A stretch of DNA of 64,000 bases from Azohydromonas aeria (lineage in GTDB: Bacteria; Pseudomonadota; Gammaproteobacteria; Burkholderiales; Burkholderiaceae_C): the NCBI RefSeq assembly GCF_009760915.1, contig NZ_VIDQ01000020.1, positions 1 to 64,000 on the forward strand, in the 5' to 3' direction. Positions 7,784 to 17,065 of the stretch are shown here, piece by piece (positions within the stretch are counted from its first letter, which is position 1; every line of letters begins with the position of its first letter). Below the pieces are notes generated by a model. It saw nothing but the letters and a program-made list of their open reading frames with translations, had not been told where the DNA came from and made no database searches. Made by a program: the position numbers and the translations under genes.

Positions 7784-9592
7784 ATGGTGCAAGACATTCA
7801 CCGGCATCGGCAGGCTGCCGCGGATCAGATCAGGAGCTTGAATGAATTGATGAAATACCGGGCGGCCCACCATGCCCGCCGCAAGGCCTTCATTTTCCTG
7901 CGCAATGGGGAAATTGAAATTGCCAGGCTGAGTTTCGGAGACCTGGATTTGAAGGCGCGTTCGATTGCCGCCCAATTGCAGCAGCATTTCGAGCCCGGCG
8001 ACAAGGTATTGCTGGCCTATACCTCGCACCTCGAATTCGTCGGCGCCTTCTTCGGCTGCCTGTATGCCGGGGTGGTGGCCGTGCCGGTGGCCGCGCCCAG
8101 CGGCTCGACCGACCTGGCGCGGCTGGCGGCGCTGGCCCGCGACACCGGCGCCGCCGGGCTGTGCACCGGCCGCGAGGGCTTCAACCTGGAGCACCTGCTG
8201 ATGTCCGCCCCGGGCCTGCAGCGGCGGCTGCGCTGCGTGGACACCAGCGACGACACCGGGCGGCTGGCCGACCGCTGGATTGAGCCCGCCGTCACCACGG
8301 CCAGCCCGGCGCTGCTGCAGTACACCGCCGGCACGGCCGGCGAGCCCAAGGGCGTGCTGCTGAGCCACGGCAACCTGCTGCACAACCAGCGGCTGATCCA
8401 GCAAAGCTTCGGCCACTCCAGCCAGACCGTCGGCGTGAGCTGGCTGCCGCTGCACCGGGACATGGGCCTGGTCGGCCACCTGCTGCAACCGCTGTACGTC
8501 GGCTGCACCTCGGTGCTGATGTCGCCGGCGGCCTTCCTGGCGCGGCCGCTGCGCTGGCTGCAGGCGATCTCGAAGTACCGGGGCACGACCAGCGGCGGGC
8601 CGGCCTTCGCCTACGAGCTGTGCCTCCGGCGCCTGGGCGCCGACCAGCTGATGGACCTGGACCTCGGCAGCTGGAAAACCGCCTTCGTCGGTGCCGGCCC
8701 GGTGCCGCCGCAAACGCTGGCGCGCTTCGCCGAGAAGTTCTCGATCTGCCACTTCCGCGCCGACGCCTTCAGGGCCTGCTACGGCTTGACCGAAGCGACG
8801 CTGTTCGTCAGCGGCACGGCGCACCGGCAGGCGCCGAACACGCTGCGACTCGATGCCGACGCGCTGCAACTGCACCGGGTACAGCCCGCGGGCGAGGCGA
8901 CGCAGCGCGTGCGGGAGATCGTGAGCAGCGGCAAGTCGCCCGGCCTGGACCTGCTGATCGTGGACCCGGCCACCCGCCGCCCCTGTCCCGCCGATCGCGT
9001 CGGCGAGATCTGGCTGCGGGGCGGCAGCGTCGCGCAGGGCTATTGCAACGTCCCCGCGCCCTCGCAAGCCGCCTTCGGCGCCACGCTGGCCGATACCGAT
9101 ACTGATATCGACACCGATACCGATACCGGCGCCAATATCCCCACCGGCCCTTTCCTGCGCACCGGCGACCTGGGTTTTGTTTGCGGCGGGGAGCTCTACG
9201 TCACGGGCACGCTCGACGAGGTGGTGGAAATCGAGGGCCGCCACTATTATCTCCAGGACATCGAGGAATCCGTGCGCGCCAGCCATCCGGCACTCCACGC
9301 CGGGGCGGCCGCGGCAATTTACGTTCATTCCGCGAAACCCGGGCAGCGCCTAGTCGTGCTGCAGGAAGTCAAGCACGACGAATTGCAGCGCCTGCCGCGG
9401 GCGCAGATATTGAAGGCGGCCCGGAACACGCTGCTGGAGCGCGTCGGCGCCCGGCTGCAGGACATCGTCTTCCTCAGGCACGGCAGCCTGCCGCGCACGG
9501 CCAGCGGCCGCATCAACCGCGAGCTGGCCTGGGCCGCCTGCGTGCGCGCCGGGCACGGCGGCGGCGGCGCGGCTCCCATCCGGGCCCGGTGA
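7784..9592 (+). CDS. Fatty-acyl-AMP-ligase-like (FAAL) adenylation protein with altered catalytic motifs
   Basis: 602 aa, ANL superfamily, FAAL subgroup. SWLPLHRDMGLVG and YGLTEATLFVSG match FAAL blocks, and RTGDLGF is the hinge-side motif. Several usually invariant positions differ. The A3 P-loop reads YTAGTAGEPKGV instead of YTSGSTGxPKGV; the A8 loop reads GTLDEVVEIEGRHYY where FAALs have LKD; and the A10 catalytic Lys (usually SGKIxR) is Arg in SGRINR. Activity may be reduced or specialised. The start at 7784 follows GAGGGGA. A 36-bp repeat encodes an Asp-Thr run near residue 440. No ACP, PKS or NRPS gene lies nearby. Confidence 0.8.
   Translation: MVQDIHRHRQAAADQIRSLNELMKYRAAHHARRKAFIFLRNGEIEIARLSFGDLDLKARSIAAQLQQHFEPGDKVLLAYTSHLEFVGAFFGCLYAGVVAVPVAAPSGSTDLARLAALARDTGAAGLCTGREGFNLEHLLMSAPGLQRRLRCVDTSDDTGRLADRWIEPAVTTASPALLQYTAGTAGEPKGVLLSHGNLLHNQRLIQQSFGHSSQTVGVSWLPLHRDMGLVGHLLQPLYVGCTSVLMSPAAFLARPLRWLQAISKYRGTTSGGPAFAYELCLRRLGADQLMDLDLGSWKTAFVGAGPVPPQTLARFAEKFSICHFRADAFRACYGLTEATLFVSGTAHRQAPNTLRLDADALQLHRVQPAGEATQRVREIVSSGKSPGLDLLIVDPATRRPCPADRVGEIWLRGGSVAQGYCNVPAPSQAAFGATLADTDTDIDTDTDTGANIPTGPFLRTGDLGFVCGGELYVTGTLDEVVEIEGRHYYLQDIEESVRASHPALHAGAAAAIYVHSAKPGQRLVVLQEVKHDELQRLPRAQILKAARNTLLERVGARLQDIVFLRHGSLPRTASGRINRELAWAACVRAGHGGGGAAPIRAR
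9092..9127 (+). repeat. Hexanucleotide repeat (GATACC)6, imperfect, coding for Asp-Thr pairs
   Basis: Six tandem 6-mers GATACC/GATACT/GATATC/GACACC/GATACC/GATACC inside the FAAL-like gene, encoding alternating Asp and Thr (one Ile). Unit length preserves the reading frame, so expansion or contraction would only lengthen a surface loop. Confidence 0.8.
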
Positions 9593-9608
9593 GCCCCGGC
9601 CCGGGCTC
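9591..9608. terminator. Hairpin between convergent genes
   Basis: GAGCCC (9591-9596) pairs with GGGCTC (9603-9608) across a 6-base loop, exactly between the stop codons of the FAAL-like gene and the hybrid kinase gene. It has no T-run and is weak as an intrinsic terminator. Confidence 0.35.
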
Positions 9609-11514
9609 AGGCCCGGTGGCCGGCCGCGCCAGCGCGGCGGCGGCGCGCGGGCCGCGGTGCCGTCCAGCGCAGGAGGACGTCCACCAGCGCCTCCAGTTCG
9701 ACGGGCTTGCCCACGAAATCGTCCATGCCCGCAGCCAGCGCCTGCTCCTGCTGCAGCGGCAGCGCGCCGGCGGTCAGCGCGATCACGGGCAGGTCCGCCA
9801 GCGCCGCGTCGGCGCGCAGCCGCCGCGTGGCGCCCAGGCCGTCGAGACCGGGCATCTGCACGTCCATCAGCACCGCGTCGATGCCGCCGCCCGCGCCGCG
9901 CAGCCGCTGCAGCGCTTCCTCCCCGTCGCCGGCCGCCAGGCAGACCGCGCCCTCGCTCTCCAGCAACTGGCGCACGACCTCCACGTTGGCCGGGACGTCG
10001 TCGGCCACCAGCACGCGCAGGCCCTGCAGCCGCGCCGCGTGGCGGACCGCGGCCGCCGGGCCGGCCCCGGAGCTTTCGACGGGAGCCTGGGCCACGTCGA
10101 ATGCCAGCCGCAACCAGAACTCGCTGCCCACGCCGGGCTGGCTGTTCACCCCGATCTCGCCGCCCATGAGCCCGGCGAGCTGGCGGCAGATCGCCAGCCC
10201 CAGCCCGGTGCCGCCGCCGCGGCGGCCGGCGGACGCGTCGGCCTGTGTGAAGGGCTCGAAGATGCGGTCCAGGTCCTGCGCGGCGATGCCGATGCCGCTG
10301 TCGCGCACGGCCAGCCGCAGCTCGACGCGCTCCCGCGTCTGCCGCAGCGTGGCGGCCTCGACGCTCACGCCGCCGCGGTCCGTGAACCGGATGGCATTGC
10401 CCACCAGGTTGTAGAGGATCTGCTCCAGGCGCCGCGCGTCGCCGGCCAGCGGCGGCAGGCCCTCGGGCAGCGGCGCCAGCGCCAGGCGCAGCCCCCTGGC
10501 CTCGGCCAGCGGGCCCAGCACCTCGACCACGCGCGCCAGCACGTCCTGCAGCCGGAAAGGCCGGTGCTCCAGCCGCAGCCGGCCCGACTCGATGCGCGCC
10601 AGGTCCAGTGCGTCGTTGACCAGCGCCAGCAGCGTGGCGCCGGCCGTGCGGATCGCGCCCAGGAACCGGTGCTGCTCCGCGTCCGTGGCGCGGCGCTCCA
10701 GCAGCTGCGCGTTGCCCAGGATGGCATTGAGCGGGGTGCGGATCTCGTGGCTCATGCTGGCCAGGAAGCGCGACTTCATCGCGCTGGCCTGCTCGATCTC
10801 CCGGGCGGCGCGCTCCAGCTCCCGGTGCCGCGCCTCGGCGCGGGCCAGGTAGCGCTCGTGGACCATGCCCAGGAAGCACAGCGAGCACACCACGATCAGC
10901 ACCAGGCCCGGCACCAGCGTGAACAGTTGCGCCACCGACACGGCGCCCGGCATGAGGTGGCTCTCATCGACCGCCAGGCCCACGACCACGCGCAGGGCAA
11001 AGGCCACCGACAGCGCCGCGTGGCTGAACAGGCTGGCCAGCGCCGAGGGCGAGCGATGGTCGCGCGTGCCGCGCAGCAGCAGCAGCGCCGTGGCGCCCAG
11101 CACCACGGCGAAGGCCACCGACATGGCGACGAAGGCCACCTGGCGCGGCAGGCCCAGGCCGAAGCACGCCAGCACGCCGGCGAGGCCGAGCGCCGAGGCG
11201 CCCAGCGTCCAGCGCAGCCGCGGCGCCTGGCCGAGCAGCCGCGCATGCGCGACGTGGCCCCAGCAGGCCAGGCCCAGTACCACGGCGTTGGCCACCACGA
11301 AGGTGAGCAGCAGCGGCGCCTGACCGCGCAGGAAGAAGAGCAGGAAGGCCGCGCCCGCGGCGGCCATGGCCCGGCTCCAGGCCACCAGCGCGGCGCGGTA
11401 CGCCGGCATCGCACGCGCGAAGTGCAGGAACACCGTGGTCATCACCAGGCCCAGCACCCCGAGCGAGAACAGCAGCGTGTGGGGGTCCAGCGCGCGGGCT
11501 TCTTGAGGGGACAT
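9607..11514 (-). CDS. Membrane hybrid histidine kinase with C-terminal receiver
   Basis: 635 aa. The N-terminal ~215 residues hold about seven hydrophobic helices, a membrane sensor without an evident extracytoplasmic loop domain. A short coiled linker leads to H-box ASMSHEIRTPLNAIL, N-box LYNLVGNAIRFTD, G1 VRDSGIGI and G2 GTGLGLAICRQLAGLMGG. A receiver domain follows, with VLVADDVPAN, phospho-acceptor Asp in VLMDVQMPGLDG and FVGKPVE. With no HPt domain, phosphate must pass to an external partner. The ATG at 11514 is preceded by GGAG at 8 bases; a TTG just before it is less likely. No partner gene is adjacent. Confidence 0.9.
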   Translation of the reverse strand: MSPQEARALDPHTLLFSLGVLGLVMTTVFLHFARAMPAYRAALVAWSRAMAAAGAAFLLFFLRGQAPLLLTFVVANAVVLGLACWGHVAHARLLGQAPRLRWTLGASALGLAGVLACFGLGLPRQVAFVAMSVAFAVVLGATALLLLRGTRDHRSPSALASLFSHAALSVAFALRVVVGLAVDESHLMPGAVSVAQLFTLVPGLVLIVVCSLCFLGMVHERYLARAEARHRELERAAREIEQASAMKSRFLASMSHEIRTPLNAILGNAQLLERRATDAEQHRFLGAIRTAGATLLALVNDALDLARIESGRLRLEHRPFRLQDVLARVVEVLGPLAEARGLRLALAPLPEGLPPLAGDARRLEQILYNLVGNAIRFTDRGGVSVEAATLRQTRERVELRLAVRDSGIGIAAQDLDRIFEPFTQADASAGRRGGGTGLGLAICRQLAGLMGGEIGVNSQPGVGSEFWLRLAFDVAQAPVESSGAGPAAAVRHAARLQGLRVLVADDVPANVEVVRQLLESEGAVCLAAGDGEEALQRLRGAGGGIDAVLMDVQMPGLDGLGATRRLRADAALADLPVIALTAGALPLQQEQALAAGMDDFVGKPVELEALVDVLLRWTAPRPARRRRAGAAGHRA

Positions 11515-11771
11515 CAACGCAGCTCCAGACTTCGGACACCGTCATTCAACGGCTGCATGTTGCACCCGGACCGCCTTGCGGACGCTGACGGCACGCAACG
11601 CGCGCCGCCTTCGCCTCTTGCGCGGGCGCAAGCCGGTTGCTTGCGCACGGTTCGAACATGGTTACGCTCGCGGGCGCAACGGCCCGGCGGTACGGGCTGC
11701 CTGGGCCAGCGCTGCAGCGGCTGGCGCTTCGTCCTCACTTCCTTTCAGACCGGAGAACGCCCAGGTGCCTG

Positions 11772-13598
11772 ATGTGCACGCCGCTGTTCCAGGCCCTGGC
11801 CGCCCGCGGTGGCGGCACGGCCACCGTCAACCCGGCGCGGCGCGGCCTGCTGCGCGGCGGCGGTCTGTTCACCGGGCTGCTGGCGCTGCAGTCGCTCGTG
11901 CCCGCGGCGGCCCGCAGCGCGCCGGCACCGGCCGTGCAGGGCCGCGGCGCGGCGGAGCTGATCTACACCGGCGGCGACATCGTCACCGTCAACGACCGGG
12001 CGCCGCGGGCCGAGGCCGTGGCGGTGCGCCGCGGCGTGATCGTGGGCGTGGGCACGCGTGCGCAGGTGGAGCGCGCCTGGAAGGGGTCCGCCACCCGCAC
12101 CGTGGACCTGGCCGGGCGCACGCTGGTGCCCGGCTTCATCGACGCGCACTCGCACCTGGCGCAGATGGAGACCACCTGGGGCACGCCCAACCTGAACCCG
12201 CCGCCGGTGGGCGCCATCCGCTCCATCGAGGACATCGTGGCGGCGATGCGCCGCCACGTGCAGGAGCAGGACATCGCGCCGGGCGAGACGGTGCTGGCCA
12301 GCGGCTACGACGACTCGATGCTGGCCGAGCGGCGCCATCCCACCCGCGCCGACCTGGACCGCGTCTCCACCGCGCACCCGGTGCTGGCCGTGCATGCCTC
12401 GGGCCACCTGCTGGCCGCCAACAGCCGCGCGCTGGCCGCCGTGGGCTACGGCCGCCACACCCAGGACCCGCCGGGCGGCGTGGTGCGGCGCGGCGCCGAC
12501 GGCGAGCCCGACGGCGTGGTGGAGGAACTCGCCGCGCTGCCCTTCATGCAGCTGCCCAAGCCGCGCGACATGGAGGCGCGGCTGCGCAACCTGCTGCAGA
12601 TCCAGGACCACTACGCGGCCCGGGGCACCACCACCGCGCAGGACGGCATCTCGCTGCTGCACGACGTGGCGCTGATGCGCGAGGCGGCCGGGCGCGGTCT
12701 GCTCAAGCTGGACCTGGTGGCCTACCCGCGCTGGGACCAGTTCAACGACATGCTCGCCGGCAAGAGCGCGCCGGCAGCGGACGTCGCCGCGCCCGACGGC
12801 GGCTACCGCGGCCGCTTCCGCATCGGCGGCATGAAGATCACCTGCGACGGCTCGCCCCAGGGCAAGACGGCGTACCTGAGCCGCCCGTACCTGCACCCGC
12901 CGCACGGCCAGGGCGCTGACTACCGCGGCTATCCCGGCGTGCCGCAGGAGGAGCTGGACCGCTGGTTCGACCTGGCCTGGCGCCACGGCCTGCAACTGCT
13001 GGTGCACTGCAACGGCGACGCCGCGGCGCAGCAGATGATCGACGCGGCGCGCAAGGCCGTGGCGCGCCACGGCCGCAAGGACCTGCGCCCGGTGATGATC
13101 CACGCCCAGTTCATCCGCCACGACCAGGTGGACCAGCTCAAGGCGCTGGGCATCGTGCCGAGCTTCTTCACCGGCCACACCTTCTTCTGGGGCGACTGGC
13201 ACATCAACGAGACGGTCGGGCGCGAGCGCGCCTTCGGCATGAGCCCGATGGCCTACGCGCTGCGGCAGGGACTGCGCTGCACCAACCACACCGACGCGCC
13301 CATCATTCCGGTGGACCACCTGATGGCGATGTGGACCGCGGTCAACCGCGTCAGCCGCTCCGGGGTGGTGGTGGGCCCGGACGAGCGCGTGTCGGCGCTG
13401 GACGCGCTCAAGGCCGTGACGCTGCACGCCGCCTGGCAGTACCACGAGGAGCGGCTCAAGGGCTCGATCGAGGCGGGCAAGCTGGCCGACCTGGCCGTGC
13501 TCGACCGCAACCCGCTCAAGGTCGATCCCATGGCCATCAAGGACATCCAGGTGCTGCAGACGATCAAGGAAGGCCGCGTGATCCACGACGCGGCCTGA
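11772..13598 (+). CDS. Exported amidohydrolase (amidohydrolase_3, YtcJ-like)
   Basis: 608 aa. The N-terminus NPARRGLLRGGGLFTGLLALQ looks like a twin-arginine-type signal, suggesting a folded metalloenzyme for the periplasm. TIM-barrel amidohydrolase features are FIDAHSHLAQ (metal His pair), GRTLVPG, GGMKITCDGSPQGKTAYL, LLVHCNGDAAAQQ, VMIHAQFI and TNHTDAPIIPVDHLMAMWTAV with the conserved Asp. SIEAGKLADLAVLDRNP is the usual C-terminal beta-sandwich block. The substrate cannot be read from sequence; this family includes poorly characterised amidases. No ideal ribosome site precedes the chosen ATG. Divergent from the hybrid kinase with ~257 bp between. Confidence 0.88.
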   Translation: MCTPLFQALAARGGGTATVNPARRGLLRGGGLFTGLLALQSLVPAAARSAPAPAVQGRGAAELIYTGGDIVTVNDRAPRAEAVAVRRGVIVGVGTRAQVERAWKGSATRTVDLAGRTLVPGFIDAHSHLAQMETTWGTPNLNPPPVGAIRSIEDIVAAMRRHVQEQDIAPGETVLASGYDDSMLAERRHPTRADLDRVSTAHPVLAVHASGHLLAANSRALAAVGYGRHTQDPPGGVVRRGADGEPDGVVEELAALPFMQLPKPRDMEARLRNLLQIQDHYAARGTTTAQDGISLLHDVALMREAAGRGLLKLDLVAYPRWDQFNDMLAGKSAPAADVAAPDGGYRGRFRIGGMKITCDGSPQGKTAYLSRPYLHPPHGQGADYRGYPGVPQEELDRWFDLAWRHGLQLLVHCNGDAAAQQMIDAARKAVARHGRKDLRPVMIHAQFIRHDQVDQLKALGIVPSFFTGHTFFWGDWHINETVGRERAFGMSPMAYALRQGLRCTNHTDAPIIPVDHLMAMWTAVNRVSRSGVVVGPDERVSALDALKAVTLHAAWQYHEERLKGSIEAGKLADLAVLDRNPLKVDPMAIKDIQVLQTIKEGRVIHDAA

Positions 13599-13632
13599 AG
13601 GCCCGCAGCGCCCGGGCCGGCCGGCGCGGGTT

Positions 13633-13846
13633 TCAGGCGCTGCGGTCCCTGCGTGGCGGCTGCGCCGCCGCGCGGGCCCGGGCCTGCCAGGCCAGCCAGG
13701 AGCGCAGCGGCCCTTCCAGCGGCAGCCAGATCCCGCGCTGCGTCGCCAGCCGCGGGCCCGGCGCGACGAGGGCTGTCGCGCACACGGTTGACCGTGCACT
13801 CAAGTCCGCCCCACAGCTGGAGCGGCGTGTCCTGGAGATGACTCAT
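13633..13846 (-). pseudogene. Remnant of a family 1 glycosylhydrolase / sugar-nucleotide reductase gene
   Basis: From an ATG at 13846 the frame reads MSHLQDTPLQLWGGLECTVNRV. The LxLWGGxECTVNRVxD block is, from memory, the N-terminus of long proteins annotated as family 1 glycosylhydrolase fused to a dTDP-4-dehydrorhamnose reductase-like domain. After ~25 codons the match stops. A different frame then gives TQRGIWLPLEGPLRSWLAWQ and a stop at 13633, plausible as a protein C-terminus. This suggests a large internal deletion that joined the two ends of a gene. The rest of 13599-14155 holds nothing else I can support. Confidence 0.4.
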
Positions 13847-14155
13847 GGGCGTACGGTTGCGCACGCGACCGGCCCTGGACGGGTCCGGCAGCGGGGCAAG
13901 GGTTTCCGGTGGTGGGGATGCCTCCAGGGGCAGCAAGGCACGGCCCCGAAGTGGTCATTGCGGGTCTAGGGCGAAGGCGCGGCGCGCCCGGGCCTTGCCC
14001 CGGGCGGCCGGGGTGGAAGGCGCCGCTTCTCCCATCCTTTGCCCACCCATTCCGGGGCAGCGGCTGTGCGGTCTGTCCCACGGAACGGGGATTGCCAATT
14101 GATCACGTCAGCCGGGCGGGGTTGCCCGGCGCCCTACCCCTCAATGGAGACCCGC

Positions 14156-14722
<567 letters not shown>

Positions 14723-14776
14723 CAAGGGCGACCAACTTGCGGCTCCGCTGCGCTGCGCTGCCGCACGGTGTGTAGA

Positions 14777-14847
14777 GGGAGGCGGGCCAGGACGCGGTCG
14801 CGGCGGCGAGGTGCACGCCCCCGACCGTGTCCTGCGTCCCGCCTCCC
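14777..14847. repeat. Long imperfect inverted repeat (71 bp)
   Basis: The left arm GGGAGGCGGG (14777-14786) plus AGGACGCGGTCG (14789-14800) pairs with CGACCGTGTCCT (14822-14833) plus CCCGCCTCCC (14838-14847), with one mismatch, a 2/4-base internal loop and a ~21-base apex. It lies between the hemerythrin gene and a small lipoprotein gene. It could terminate the first transcript or be a dispersed palindromic element. No T-run follows. Confidence 0.6.
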
Positions 14848-14904
14848 CGCCACGGCCTGCCGCTTGCCTTGCAGCGGCTCTGTCCCACACCGCGGAGGTT
14901 TCCC

Positions 14905-15096
14905 ATGGACCACTCGTCGCGACCCCGTCCTTCCCGGGCGCACCGCATCGGCCGCCTCGCGCTGCTGCCGGCCGTGGCGCTGGCCGCCGCGCTGCTGAGC
15001 GGCTGCGGCCGCCGCGAGACCGCCCCGCCCGGCTCCGAGACGCCGGCCACGCCGGCGTCGGTGCCGGCAGCATCGGCGGCCAGCGCCACGCGTTGA
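14905..15096 (+). CDS. Small lipoprotein
   Basis: 63 aa. Basic N-terminus, hydrophobic core LALLPAVALAAALL and lipobox LSGC give a mature peptide of ~30 residues made of Pro, Ala, Ser and Thr. GGAGG lies 6 bases before the ATG. It has no domain and resembles small entericidin-like or spacer lipoproteins in size only. The function is unknown. Confidence 0.65.
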   Translation: MDHSSRPRPSRAHRIGRLALLPAVALAAALLSGCGRRETAPPGSETPATPASVPAASAASATR

Positions 15097-15375
15097 CACG
15101 GCGCGCCGGGCCCGGGTTTCGATCGGCGAGCCTGGGCGGTCCGGCACGAACCGGAAAGGCAGCGGCGGCAGCGACGCTGCGCTGATGCGGGCAGCGGCGC
15201 TGGCCGCGCCCCAGACCCGCGCCCACTTGGCACGCCGGCGCTTTCCCGATGGCGCGCGGCATCCCCCGCAACCATCCGCGGCCAGCTGCGCCGTCCACGA
15301 TCACGCCTTGCAGGCCCCTGCGCCTGCCCAGTCCGCACCCCACGAGGTACGGCAGCGGGCCCCCACTTACCAATA

Positions 15376-15400
15376 TTAATAAATCATCTTGATTGATTAA
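15376..15400. promoter_or_regulatory. Inverted-repeat operator upstream of zwf (ROK/FrcR-type candidate)
   Basis: TTAATAAATCA-tct-TGATTGATTAA, an 11-bp arm dyad with one mismatch, in AT-rich DNA amid GC-rich surroundings. A near-identical copy, including the next 14 bases TGGAAAACCCGCTG, sits at 37149-37187 between frcB and the fructokinase gene. Sharing with the frc locus suggests recognition by the ROK regulator encoded there. The stretch 15097-15586 has no supported gene, only this site and the next one. Confidence 0.6.
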
Positions 15401-15448
15401 TGGAAAACCCGCTGGTCGCTTCTCCGGCATGGCGGCAGCATGACGGAC

Positions 15449-15466
15449 GGGCAAAGCGCTTTGGAT
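15449..15466. promoter_or_regulatory. LacI-family operator upstream of zwf
   Basis: GGGCAAAGCGCTTTGGAT: the right half and centre match the consensus ATCCAAAGCGCTTTGGAT seen at five other sites in this window, with the left outer bases degenerate. It lies 120 bases before the zwf start and links zwf to the alpha-glucoside regulator 16 kb away. Confidence 0.65.
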
Positions 15467-15586
15467 GCGTCGTTCGACCAGGTTCTCGGGACCGGAGCGC
15501 AGGCGCAGCCGGCGAAGCGCGTCGGCGGGTTGCCCTGCGAGCAGGCGCCGACCTGTCCGCCCTGGTCATTGCCTTACGGAGATTCC

Positions 15587-17065
15587 ATGTCCTTCGACCT
15601 CGTCCTCATCGGCGGTACCGGCGACCTGGCCTGGCGCAAGCTCATGCCGGCCCTGTTCCAGGCCTGGCGCCATGGCACCTTGCCGGCCGGTGGCCGCATC
15701 CTGGCCGTGTCGCGCGAGCCGATGGACGGTGCTGCGTACCGCGTGTGGCTGCAGCAGCGGTTCCAGGACCTGGCGGGGCCGACGCGGCCATCGACCGGGG
15801 ATTTCGAGCGCTTCGCCGCGCAGGTTCACTACCTGCAGGTGGACCTGGCGCAGGCCGGGCACTACCCGCGGCTGCAGCGCTGGCTCAAGCAGCCCGAGGC
15901 GGACGAGGGCCGCGCCGCCGCCGCCGACACCGTGGTCTTCTACCTGGCCACCAGCCCGCACCTGTTCCCGCAGATCTGCGCGCACCTGGGCGCGGCGGGC
16001 CTCAACGGCCCCGAGGTGCGCGTGGTGCTGGAAAAGCCCCTCGGGCACGACCTGGAGAGCGCGCGCGCCATCAATGCTGCCGTGGGCGCCGTCTTCAGCG
16101 AACGCCAGGCGCTGCGCATTGACCACTACCTGGGCAAGTCGGCGGTGCAGAACCTCACCGCGCTGCGATTTGGCAACGCCCTGTTCGAGCCGCTGTGGCG
16201 GCGCGAGAGCATCGCCAGCATCGAGATCACGCTGGCCGAATCGCTGGGCGTGGGCACGCGCGGGGACTTCTACGACCGCACCGGCGCCCTGCGCGACATG
16301 ATCCAGAACCACGCGCTGCAGCTGCTGACCATGATCGCCATGGAGCCGCCCTCGACCGCGCATGCCGACGCCATCCGCGACGAGAAGCTCAAGGTGCTGC
16401 AGGCGCTGAAGCCCTTCGACGCCCAGAGCGCGCGGCGCGACGTGGTGCGCGGCCAGTACCGCGCCGGCGTGTGCGAGGGCCGCGCGGTGCCGGGCTACCT
16501 CCAGGAGCCCAGCGTGCCGGCGCACAGCGCGTGCGAAACCTTCGTCGCCTTGCGCACCGAGGTGCGCAACTGGCGCTGGGCCGGCGTGCCCTTCTACCTG
16601 CGCACGGGCAAGCGGCTGGCGGCCGGCGCGGCCTACATCGTGGTGAACTTCCGCGCCGTGCCGCACCCGATCTTCACGGGGCCGCATCCGGCCAACCGGC
16701 TGGTGATCAAGCTGCAGCCCGAGGACGGTTTGGAACTGCACCTGCTGGCGGCGCAGGGGCATTCGGGCACCGAGGCGCTGGCGCCGGTGAGCCTGGACCT
16801 GGACTTCGACAAAGCCTTCTTCGAGAGCCGCGTCGGCGCCTACGAGCGGCTGCTGCTCGAAGCCCTCCATGGCCGGTTGAACCTGTTCGTGCGCAGCGAC
16901 GAGCAGGAGCAGGCGTGGCGCTGGGTCGAGCCGGTGCTGCAGGCCTGGCGCGAGGACGATGCGGCCGGCCTGGGGCCGCGGCCCTATGCCGCGGGCAGCT
17001 GGGGGCCGGCCGCGGCCAGCGCCCTGGTGGCGCGCGACGGCTGCAACTGGGCCGAGGAGCTGTGA
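15587..17065 (+). CDS. zwf: Glucose-6-phosphate 1-dehydrogenase
   Basis: 492 aa. Oxidises glucose-6-phosphate to 6-phosphogluconolactone, the entry to the Entner-Doudoroff and pentose-phosphate routes. GTGDLAWRKLMPALF is the NADP-binding loop, VVLEKPLGHDL carries the conserved Lys-Pro, and RIDHYLGKSAVQNL is the active-site signature (usually GKExVQN; here Ser replaces Glu). PFYLRTGKRL and the C-terminal DEQEQAWRWVEPVL are as expected. The ATG at 15587 is chosen for GGAGA 4 bases upstream and because a longer in-frame start would place the LacI-type operator inside the gene. The stop overlaps the lactonase start by one base. Confidence 0.95.
   Translation: MSFDLVLIGGTGDLAWRKLMPALFQAWRHGTLPAGGRILAVSREPMDGAAYRVWLQQRFQDLAGPTRPSTGDFERFAAQVHYLQVDLAQAGHYPRLQRWLKQPEADEGRAAAADTVVFYLATSPHLFPQICAHLGAAGLNGPEVRVVLEKPLGHDLESARAINAAVGAVFSERQALRIDHYLGKSAVQNLTALRFGNALFEPLWRRESIASIEITLAESLGVGTRGDFYDRTGALRDMIQNHALQLLTMIAMEPPSTAHADAIRDEKLKVLQALKPFDAQSARRDVVRGQYRAGVCEGRAVPGYLQEPSVPAHSACETFVALRTEVRNWRWAGVPFYLRTGKRLAAGAAYIVVNFRAVPHPIFTGPHPANRLVIKLQPEDGLELHLLAAQGHSGTEALAPVSLDLDFDKAFFESRVGAYERLLLEALHGRLNLFVRSDEQEQAWRWVEPVLQAWREDDAAGLGPRPYAAGSWGPAAASALVARDGCNWAEEL

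Noticed and set aside
15440..15586. Longer in-frame start for zwf at 15440
   Set aside because: It has no ribosome site and no homology, and it would put the LacI-type operator inside the coding region. The ATG at 15587 has GGAGA.
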